From Oscillospiraceae bacterium (lineage in GTDB: Bacteria > Bacillota > Clostridia > Oscillospirales > Oscillospiraceae), in contig JAFQDY010000185.1 in assembly GCA_017399325.1 (NCBI GenBank), forward strand, positions 1 to 14,573: DNA of 14,573 bases. The letters are read 5' to 3'. Shown here piece after piece: positions 1 through 5,588 of the stretch. Made by a program: the position numbers and the translations under genes. Within the stretch, counting starts at the first letter, position 1. The number at the start of each line of letters is the position of its first letter. The notes below the pieces were generated by a model, which searched no databases, was not told the origin of the DNA, and saw only the letters and a program-made list of their open reading frames with translations.

Positions 1-1046
1 CGGGAGAAATTATCCGCCCGCAAAGACGGAACAGAGAGATTCACCTTGTTGGCGTCGCAATACGGAATGAGAGAATCCGTCAGTTCTTTCAGTTCTCTGT
101 AATCAGATGTAGATAAACTGGAAATGGTGATCTCGTTTTGTCCGGAATTTTCCAATATCTCAACTGCCTGCTGATAAAGCACGTCCGCGCTCTTTTTCCG
201 CACCGGACGGCAGGAAAATCCCGCTTGACAGAACCGGCAGCCGCGAATGCAACCACGGAAGATCTCCAGATTTGCTCTGTCGTGGACGATTTCTGTGTTC
301 GGCACGATCATTTTCGTGGGATAAAAGGCAGTGTCGAGGTTTTCAATGATCCGCTTTGTGATTACTTCCGGAGCATCCTCGTTGGGTGTGATTGCCTTTA
401 ATGTTCCATCTTCATTATAGGTATGCGTGTAAAAAGACGGCACATACACACCGGGAATTTTAGAGACCGCTTGCAGGAAGGCATCCTTTGTCCAGCCCCT
501 AGCCTTTGCTTGGTCGTAGAGTCGGACAATTTCTTCAGTGATCTCTTCACCCTCACCAAGAGAAAAAAAGTCCACAAAGTCAGCCAAAGGCTCCGGATTG
601 AATGCGCAGACGCCGCCGGCAAACACGATGTTCTTAAGGCCTTTTCTATCTCGAGAGTATATTGATACACCAGCCATATTTAGCATATGCAGAATATTTG
701 TGTAGCACATTTCATAGCCGATGGTAAATGCGATCATATCAAAGTCCTTAACAGGATCCTGGCTCTCAAGCGCCCATAAAGGCAGATCGTTTTCGGCCAT
801 AGCAGCCTTCATATCTCCCCAGGGCATAAACACACGCTCGCACCAAACGCCATCCATTTGATTCATAACGCCATACAGGATACGCATACCGATATTGGAC
901 ATGCCGATTTCGTAAGTGTCAGGGAAACAAAAGGCTACCCGCACCCGCACATCGGACAAATCCTTTTGAATCTCATTGAACTCACCGCCCGTATACCGTG
1001 CAGGCTTTTGCACAGTCGGGAGTATTCTTTGCAGTAATTCGGTCAT
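1..1046 (-). CDS. B12-binding-domain radical SAM protein, TIGR03960-type (N-terminal part, C-terminus outside window)
   Basis: The frame is open from an ATG at 1046 to the left edge, about 348 codons of a family that usually has roughly 600 residues. The first ~200 residues resemble the cobalamin-binding-like domain of the family (MTELLQRILPTVQKPARYTG start, then a DTYEIGMSN stretch). The radical SAM signature RGCIRGCRFCQAGF follows, with [4Fe-4S] ligands C266, C270 and C273, and a conserved SLRADNFS stretch lies just before the edge. The exact substrate of this family is not known to me. In Clostridia it usually precedes a DUF2344 gene, rng and rplU-rpmA, which would lie to the left. It starts 11 nt after the M50 protease stop, so the two are probably co-transcribed. 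Family assignment is strong, function is not. Confidence 0.9.
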   Translation of the reverse strand, partial: MTELLQRILPTVQKPARYTGGEFNEIQKDLSDVRVRVAFCFPDTYEIGMSNIGMRILYGVMNQMDGVWCERVFMPWGDMKAAMAENDLPLWALESQDPVKDFDMIAFTIGYEMCYTNILHMLNMAGVSIYSRDRKGLKNIVFAGGVCAFNPEPLADFVDFFSLGEGEEITEEIVRLYDQAKARGWTKDAFLQAVSKIPGVYVPSFYTHTYNEDGTLKAITPNEDAPEVITKRIIENLDTAFYPTKMIVPNTEIVHDRANLEIFRGCIRGCRFCQAGFSCRPVRKKSADVLYQQAVEILENSGQNEITISSLSTSDYRELKELTDSLIPYCDANKVNLSVPSLRADNFS

Positions 1047-1057
1047 AGTTCTACCTC

Positions 1058-1621
1058 TTATATTTCAGTAGAACTATTGTACTCTGCCGGAGTCTTTTTT
1101 GCAAGGCTTTTTCTATGCTTCCATAAAAGAATACCGGCAATCAGCAAAGGCAACGGTCCCAAACGCATTCGACAAACGCAGAATACACAAAACAGGAGCA
1201 TCGACAGTAAAAGCAACCTTTGGGTTTTGTAGAACAAAACGCCGCTTCCTATTAAAATTTGCAATATACGTCCGCCATCCAGCGGAAGAATCGGCAACAG
1301 GTTATACGCAGATAAAACCCACGCACAAATCGCTAGATGTGGATACACACGATAAAAAACCACGGGTAGCAACCCGCCGATTGGGCCACTCAAAGTGGCA
1401 ATGATTCGCTTCGCGTCCGTCAAAGGAGAACACTGCATGCAAACGCCGCCAATAGACACTGACAGTTGCGTTACTGTACCACCACATATCATTACCGCCG
1501 CATAATGACAGAATTCGTGAAACAAAACAGCAAGGATCCAGGCGCACAACCATTGAAGCGGCACTAGCATAATCAGGATCGCCAAAAATAAATAGGTATA
1601 ACTTTTAACTGAAATGTGCAT
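1058..1621 (-). CDS. M50 family site-2 protease, SpoIVFB-like
   Basis: This is a 187-residue polytopic membrane metalloprotease. The zinc motif HEFCH is at residues 35-39 inside a hydrophobic segment. The second family motif, NLLPILPLDGGR (107-118), supplies the third metal ligand D115, and SGPIGG (78-83) is the usual loop between them. Several hydrophobic segments flank these motifs. It lacks the C-terminal CBS domain of longer SpoIVFB proteins, so it is the short form. The family cuts substrates within or next to the membrane; in spore formers SpoIVFB activates pro-sigma-K, but this copy could have another substrate. Its ATG lies 3 nt after the stop of the upstream 91-aa gene, which suggests translational coupling, and the radical SAM gene follows 11 nt downstream. 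Substrate not predictable from sequence. Confidence 0.9.
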   Translation of the reverse strand: MHISVKSYTYLFLAILIMLVPLQWLCAWILAVLFHEFCHYAAVMICGGTVTQLSVSIGGVCMQCSPLTDAKRIIATLSGPIGGLLPVVFYRVYPHLAICAWVLSAYNLLPILPLDGGRILQILIGSGVLFYKTQRLLLLSMLLFCVFCVCRMRLGPLPLLIAGILLWKHRKSLAKKTPAEYNSSTEI

Positions 1622-1624
1622 AAA

Positions 1625-1900
1625 CTAACGGCTGTTCTCAATGATTTCCCGACAAAATGTCAGCAACGATTCGCGAACCGGAACGCCGGATTCAACATTA
1701 TCGACCAGTTCAGAAAACGCGGCGGCCGTTACCGCCTCCTCACCCGGAACCAAGATGCTGATAATATTTGTCTGAATGGCAACATATGCTACGATCAAAA
1801 CACCGATCAGGACAATCAGTGGCAACAAGTTGCGCTTCTGTATTCTTTTTGTCGAATACTGTTTATTTAGTTCCGGGTTATATTGGATCTGATAACTCAC
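1625..1900 (-). CDS. Small single-span membrane protein of unknown function
   Basis: I do not recognise a family for this 91-residue protein. It starts at a GTG (1900-1898) preceded by a very strong AAAGGAGGTG ribosome site 5 nt away, which decides the start. Residues 1-23 are polar and basic (N-in expected), about 24-46 form one hydrophobic span beginning LLPLIVLIGVLIVAYVAI, and 50-91 form a short acidic tail. It is the first gene of the unit with the M50 protease (3-nt gap) and the radical SAM gene. In many Clostridia this slot holds a longer membrane protein with a LytM/M23 domain, which is absent here. A role as partner or substrate of the adjacent protease is only an inference. I found no convincing minus-strand promoter in 1901-1988, where it would have to lie. 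Confidence 0.75.
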   Translation of the reverse strand: MSYQIQYNPELNKQYSTKRIQKRNLLPLIVLIGVLIVAYVAIQTNIISILVPGEEAVTAAAFSELVDNVESGVPVRESLLTFCREIIENSR

Positions 1901-1947
1901 CGAACCACCTCCTTTTCATTATACGAACAGAAATTACGTTCCATTAC

Positions 1948-1976
1948 TTGACAATAGCGGGTTTTTTCAATATAAT
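1948..1976 (+). promoter_or_regulatory. Sigma-A type promoter of tRNA-Pro
   Basis: TTGACA at 1948-1953 and TATAAT at 1971-1976 match both consensus hexamers exactly, with an ideal 17-nt spacer. Transcription would start near 1983, only ~6 nt before the mature tRNA 5' end. Confidence 0.9.
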
Positions 1977-1988
1977 GTTTCTCGTTAT

Positions 1989-2065
1989 CGGGGTGTGGCG
2001 AAGTTTGGTATCGCGCTTGGTTCGGGTCCAAGAGGCCTCGGGTTCAAATCCCGACACTCCGACCA
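1989..2065 (+). tRNA. trnP: tRNA-Pro (anticodon CGG)
   Basis: The 77 nt fold as a complete cloverleaf: acceptor CGGGGTG/CACTCCG (one G-T), D stem GCGA/TCGC with GG in the loop, anticodon stem CTTGG/CCAAG with loop TTCGGGT, a 5-nt variable loop, T stem TCGGG/CCCGA with loop TTCAAAT, discriminator A and an encoded CCA. The anticodon CGG at 2023-2025 reads CCG (proline). It has its own consensus promoter and a terminator-like hairpin 6 nt after the CCA, so it appears to be a single-tRNA unit. Confidence 0.97.
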
Positions 2066-2071
2066 TAGAAA

Positions 2072-2102
2072 ACGGGCTACCCGGCGGGTAGTCCGTATTT
2101 TT
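2072..2102 (+). terminator. Rho-independent terminator or attenuator after tRNA-Pro
   Basis: An 11-bp stem (2072-2082 with 2086-2096, one G-T pair) closes on a 3-nt loop and is followed by ATTTTT. It ends 18 nt before the methyltransferase ATG and leaves no room for a separate promoter, so read-through from the tRNA promoter probably feeds that gene. Confidence 0.85.
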
Positions 2103-2120
2103 CACTTGGGGAGCACAGAT

Positions 2121-3275
2121 ATGAAAGAAATACTGGAATTCGTAATTCAAAATAAGATCCTTAAAAAACTCACTTTGAGCAAATCTGCGAACAGTTCCGT
2201 TCTGCGGGCAACCGGTCGCTTGATTGTGATCAAGGGAAGTCTCCATCTTGCGCTTGAAACATTCCAATCTGACGGCAAAGCCACCCAGAAGAATATTTCG
2301 GCAGATGATGCCCCCGCTGTCATTGCAGGTCTGATCCCTAACGACTTCAAGCAAATGAACATCGTTACTGTTAGCGGTGATTGTGAAGTCAAAGTTTCCA
2401 AGAAGGATAGGATTACGATCATCGACCACATTAAGCGGGAAAAGGCAACCGCAGTTGACCTGGAGCATAACCGTACGAAAAAATACATCATCCCCATCGA
2501 CTCCCCTGTTGATTTTCTTGTTGCTTTGGGCGTGCAAGATCCCAAGGGCCATATATACGACAAAAAGCGAGCAAAATTCCGTCAAATTAACCGCTTTTTG
2601 GAGATTGTTGCCGATGTAGAAAGCACGATTGCGACAACAAATGACCTGTATATCCTTGATCTGTGCTGTGGAAAGAGTTATTTAAGTTTTGCTCTGTATT
2701 ACTATTTCACCGTCATTCGTGGTTATCAGGTTACAATGGATTGCGTGGATCTGAAAAACGATGTGATCGCTTTTTGTAACTCCATTGCGGAAAAACTGAA
2801 TTATTCGGGATTGCATTTTATTGCGGGCGACATTCGCACATTTCAAATTCAGAGAACGCCGGATCTGACCGTATCTCTCCACGCCTGCGACATTGCAACG
2901 GACATCGTGCTTGCAAAGGGTATTGATTCCGGTTCTCGCGTGATACTGTCTACCCCCTGTTGCCATCACGAGATGATGCACCAGTTGAAGCCGCAAGGAA
3001 ACTATACAGATTTTCTTTTGGAGCATTCTATCTTAAAACAGAAACTTGCGGATGCGGCAACGGATGCTTTGCGATGCAAGGTTTTGGAAATTCACGGTTA
3101 TGATGTTACCGCATTGGAACTGATCGACCCGGAAGAAACGCCAAAGAATGTGCTGATCCGTGGTGTGAAGTATAACAAAATGAACGGGAAACGCATTGAA
3201 GAACTAAGGAAAGAGTATAAAGCCATCTGTGATACATTGGGAATCCACCCTTATCTACTGGATGAATATGTATAA
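2121..3275 (+). CDS. Class I SAM-dependent methyltransferase, Methyltransf_32-like
   Basis: The 384-residue protein has a ~145-residue N-terminal region of unknown fold, then AKFRQINRFLE (151-161) and a Rossmann methyltransferase domain. Visible motifs are motif I DLCCGKS (180-186), the acidic loop VDLKND (209-214), SLHACDIATD (252-261) and STPCCHHE (277-284). The last two resemble the Cys/His-rich active-site loop of pfam13679 proteins, which include METTL25 and GSTCD relatives. The start is the ATG at 2121, with GGGGAG 7 nt upstream; the frame stays open into the tRNA gene, but that part cannot be coding. The gene directly follows tRNA-Pro and its hairpin, so a nucleic-acid (rRNA or tRNA) target is plausible but unproven. 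It ends 5 nt before a strong bidirectional terminator. Confidence 0.85.
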   Translation: MKEILEFVIQNKILKKLTLSKSANSSVLRATGRLIVIKGSLHLALETFQSDGKATQKNISADDAPAVIAGLIPNDFKQMNIVTVSGDCEVKVSKKDRITIIDHIKREKATAVDLEHNRTKKYIIPIDSPVDFLVALGVQDPKGHIYDKKRAKFRQINRFLEIVADVESTIATTNDLYILDLCCGKSYLSFALYYYFTVIRGYQVTMDCVDLKNDVIAFCNSIAEKLNYSGLHFIAGDIRTFQIQRTPDLTVSLHACDIATDIVLAKGIDSGSRVILSTPCCHHEMMHQLKPQGNYTDFLLEHSILKQKLADAATDALRCKVLEIHGYDVTALELIDPEETPKNVLIRGVKYNKMNGKRIEELRKEYKAICDTLGIHPYLLDEYV

Positions 3276-3280
3276 TAACA

Positions 3281-3314
3281 AATAGCAGGCAACCTATATG
3301 TTGCCTGCTATTTT
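3281..3314. terminator. Bidirectional terminator between convergent genes
   Basis: A perfect 13-bp inverted repeat (3281-3293 with 3300-3312) closes on a 6-nt loop. It is followed by TTTT on the plus strand (3311-3314) and by a T-rich stretch on the minus strand. It lies directly between the stop codons of the methyltransferase (3275) and the LysR gene (3313-3315) and can serve both. Confidence 0.9.
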
Positions 3315-4209
3315 AATTGTCAAGACTGTGCTGCGCCAATATTTTATCAAGAAAGGCGGCTTCAATTTGATTCATTGCGTGCTGATGATTATAAAGCAGT
3401 GCCTCAGTATATCGTCTTGTATAACCGGAACAACTCTTTTCCACCAGATCATACATTTGCAGGATCTTCTTATCCTGTGGCACAGTCCACATAAAACTTT
3501 CCCGCACAGTGGTTAGTAAGGTCATCTGTGCCTGCCGGTCTACCGTATATATCTGGCTGCGAACCACATCGTCGTTCTTTTGTGGCAGAAAAAAATTGTC
3601 GCCATGCTCGATTTGCACATACTCAGAAAGCATATCCGACTTAATTTTATCACAGGATGCCAGCGGGTGGTCTTTATGCATCAATATCTTGTCTTCATAA
3701 CTGCTTAACAGCCGGAAAGTCAATTTTTTGGCTGTTGCGATCTCCTGAAAGTAATTTTCATATCCCTCACGGAATCGGATGATGCCAATTTCCGCATCGC
3801 CATCTGAAAGCATTTCTACGCACCGTCTTGCATGACACTCCCGGACTTCCATACGGATATTGCGGTCCTCACATACAGACTTGATAAAATCTGCAACGAA
3901 CTGAAAAGAAACCGCTGATCTGGGAATACAGACACGCAGGCGATCCTCAATCAACTGGTTGGGATTCAATGTCTGAATAGAGTCCATTTCACGCAGAATG
4001 TTACGGGCATGCTGGAGAAATGTCGCACCCCTGTCTGTAGGCACAACGCCGTGATTTGTGCGCAAAAATATTGGAAAGCCGATGCTCTCCTCTACCTCTC
4101 TTAAGATTCTGCTGAGATTCGGCTGGCCAATGTATAGATTTTCCGCCGCCTGAGAAATTGAGCGAACGCGCTCGATTTCGACCATATACTGAATGTGTTT
4201 CATATTCAT
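3313..4209 (-). CDS. LysR family transcriptional regulator
   Basis: This 298-residue protein has the usual LysR length. Residues 1-60 form the winged helix-turn-helix: MNMKHIQYMVEIERVRSISQ, AAENLYIGQPNLSRILREVE, then GFPIFLRTNHGVVPTDRG, all typical of the family. A linker helix and a periplasmic-binding-like effector domain follow (from about residue 90). I chose the ATG at 4209; a longer start at 4263 would lie inside the upstream terminator and has no ribosome site. Its own ribosome site is weak (GGCGGTG). The gene sits directly downstream of the Hdr-Flx-Frd operon on the same strand but behind a terminator, with its own predicted promoter. Control of that operon by a C4-dicarboxylate or redox effector is an inference from position; the effector cannot be read from sequence. 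Confidence 0.93.
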   Translation of the reverse strand: MNMKHIQYMVEIERVRSISQAAENLYIGQPNLSRILREVEESIGFPIFLRTNHGVVPTDRGATFLQHARNILREMDSIQTLNPNQLIEDRLRVCIPRSAVSFQFVADFIKSVCEDRNIRMEVRECHARRCVEMLSDGDAEIGIIRFREGYENYFQEIATAKKLTFRLLSSYEDKILMHKDHPLASCDKIKSDMLSEYVQIEHGDNFFLPQKNDDVVRSQIYTVDRQAQMTLLTTVRESFMWTVPQDKKILQMYDLVEKSCSGYTRRYTEALLYNHQHAMNQIEAAFLDKILAQHSLDN

Positions 4210-4224
4210 AATTGCGCACCGCCA

Positions 4225-4240
4225 TATCAAAAAGTTGATA
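4225..4240. promoter_or_regulatory. Palindrome in the LysR gene leader, possible operator
   Basis: TATCAA-AAAG-TTGATA is a perfect 6-bp inverted repeat with a 4-nt spacer. It covers the predicted transcription start (about 4236) and lies 15 nt upstream of the LysR ATG, where binding could repress the gene. It does not fit the classical T-N11-A LysR box exactly, and a chance AT-rich palindrome is possible. Confidence 0.35.
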
Positions 4241-4242
4241 CC

Positions 4243-4271
4243 ATTGTAATATAAAAACTGCAAAAAAGCAA
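4243..4271 (-). promoter_or_regulatory. Predicted sigma-A promoter of the LysR gene
   Basis: On the minus strand TTGCTT (4271-4266) and TACAAT (4248-4243) are spaced by 17 nt. The -35 box lies inside the hairpin and T-run that terminate the upstream operon, so terminator and promoter overlap. The predicted leader is ~27 nt. Confidence 0.5.
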
Positions 4272-4297
4272 CCGATATTCATCGGTTGCTTTTTTTG
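4262..4297. terminator. Terminator of the Hdr-Flx-Frd operon (bidirectional form)
   Basis: A perfect 9-bp stem GCAACCGAT/ATCGGTTGC (4268-4276 with 4281-4289) closes on a 4-nt loop and is flanked by six A on the left and seven T on the right. Read on the minus strand it starts 15 nt after the transporter stop codon and ends in a T-run, a textbook intrinsic terminator. Confidence 0.92.
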
Positions 4298-4304
4298 ATA
4301 TTGC

Positions 4305-5573
4305 TTACTTAAACAGGATAATCAGGAATTGAGATACCAGAACAACCGCAATCAATGCGATGGGATAGGTTGCTGCATGGGCAGCCGCAACATCCTCAGT
4401 ACCTGCTGTACCAATGAGCGTACCCAGCGCAGGCGTGGAGGTCATACCACCTGTAATAGAACCCAGGTTGTTCAGAAGACTCAGTTTCAGAACATACTTT
4501 GCAAACAGGAAACCAATGAACAATGGAACAATGGTCATGATCACGCCATATACAAAATACATTCCATCAAAGTTCTCAACGAATTCTGCGCCACCGGGGA
4601 TGCCGGCGCCTGCAAGGAAAAGTACCAGGCCCAACTCACGGAAGAGTTTCAGTGTGGACTGTGAAGGCATAATATTCACCTTGCCGATCCTTGAGAAATG
4701 ACCCATAACAAGGGATGTCAAAAGGCATCCACCTGTGGTAGTAAGGGAGAAGCAAGTTCCCGAAAGGCCCTCGGAGGAAAGCGGTATTTTTATCGCACCG
4801 ATCAGCGCGCCGATGATGGCAGCGCAGGAGAATGCAGCAATACCCATATGATCGATCTCAAAAAGTTTGCTGATCACTTTCTTTGCCTTGGATTCATCCT
4901 CTTTGATCACAAGCAATTGCCGTTCCTTATCCATATCAGCCTTGGTGAGTTTGGGAATCAGTTGTACAAAAAGAACGACACCGATAACACCAAAGATATA
5001 TGCAATGCCGTGACCTACAGATACAAGGCCTTGCAAAGAGGGGTCAACGGTAGCCTTTGCTGCGCTGAACGCTGGTGTGGAAGTGAGCGAACCGGAGAGC
5101 AAGCCTACGATCATCGCCACAAAGCCTTCACGGGTCTCAATAGAAGAACCATAGCCGATACCGTCGCCCATATAAATGCAGCCAACTGCGCTCAAACCGC
5201 CGGCCAAAATAATAATCACACCGAGCAGCACATAGGAAGTAAAGTTTCTCTTAAAGTTTCCAAAGAACTTGGGTCCGGCAATAAAACCAACCGAGGTTAC
5301 AAAAAGAATTAAACCAAGTTGTTCTACCAGTGTTAGCGTATTGCTGAAATCAAAAGCCTTGGGAGAAAGTGCGAATACCAGTTCACCGGCCTCAGTCATA
5401 GTGAACAAAAGCGCACCGCACACAAGCGCAACTACAAACACACCGGCATCTCCAAGGGAAACGCCCTTAATGGTGATGCGTCCCAAAAGATAACCGAAAA
5501 GCAACACGCCAAACACCACAAGAAGTATAGTTGGGAGATTCTTTAATACCAAAACTCCGCCTAACAATTCCAT
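4305..5573 (-). CDS. AAE-family (AspT/YbjL-like) carrier lacking the TrkA_C domain; candidate C4-dicarboxylate exporter
   Basis: The 422-residue membrane protein has two homologous halves. Each carries the family repeat: LLSGSLTSTPAFSAA (158-172) and ITGGMTSTPALG (373-384), with paired LGLILFVTSVGFIAG (86-100) and LGLVLFLAGAGIPGG (314-328). Members of the aspartate:alanine exchanger family (TC 2.A.81) normally have ~540-560 residues with a cytoplasmic TrkA_C/RCK_C pair between the halves. Here that region is a ~35-residue charged loop (about 207-240), so this is a minimal form. Relatives exchange aspartate for alanine, and corynebacterial SucE exports succinate. It is the last gene of the operon, 15 nt after the FrdA-like gene, with GGAGG 9 nt before the ATG. 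Succinate export, or exchange against fumarate, malate or aspartate, is inferred from this context. Confidence 0.85.
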   Translation of the reverse strand: MELLGGVLVLKNLPTILLVVFGVLLFGYLLGRITIKGVSLGDAGVFVVALVCGALLFTMTEAGELVFALSPKAFDFSNTLTLVEQLGLILFVTSVGFIAGPKFFGNFKRNFTSYVLLGVIIILAGGLSAVGCIYMGDGIGYGSSIETREGFVAMIVGLLSGSLTSTPAFSAAKATVDPSLQGLVSVGHGIAYIFGVIGVVLFVQLIPKLTKADMDKERQLLVIKEDESKAKKVISKLFEIDHMGIAAFSCAAIIGALIGAIKIPLSSEGLSGTCFSLTTTGGCLLTSLVMGHFSRIGKVNIMPSQSTLKLFRELGLVLFLAGAGIPGGAEFVENFDGMYFVYGVIMTIVPLFIGFLFAKYVLKLSLLNNLGSITGGMTSTPALGTLIGTAGTEDVAAAHAATYPIALIAVVLVSQFLIILFK

Positions 5574-5588
5574 ATTGTTATGCCTCCG

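Noticed and set aside
1901..1988. A minus-strand promoter for the 91-aa/protease/radical SAM unit
   Set aside because: A TATAAT lies only a few nt before the ribosome site and the candidate -35 boxes are poor (TAATGG) or badly spaced (TTGAAA with no good -10), so I could not support one.
1995..2120. N-terminal extension of the methyltransferase back into the tRNA gene
   Set aside because: The extension reads through tRNA-Pro and its terminator hairpin; the ATG at 2121 with GGGGAG upstream is the sensible start.
4210..4263. Longer start for the LysR gene at 4263
   Set aside because: It lies in the operon terminator, lacks a ribosome site, and would put 18 extra residues before the canonical LysR N-terminus.
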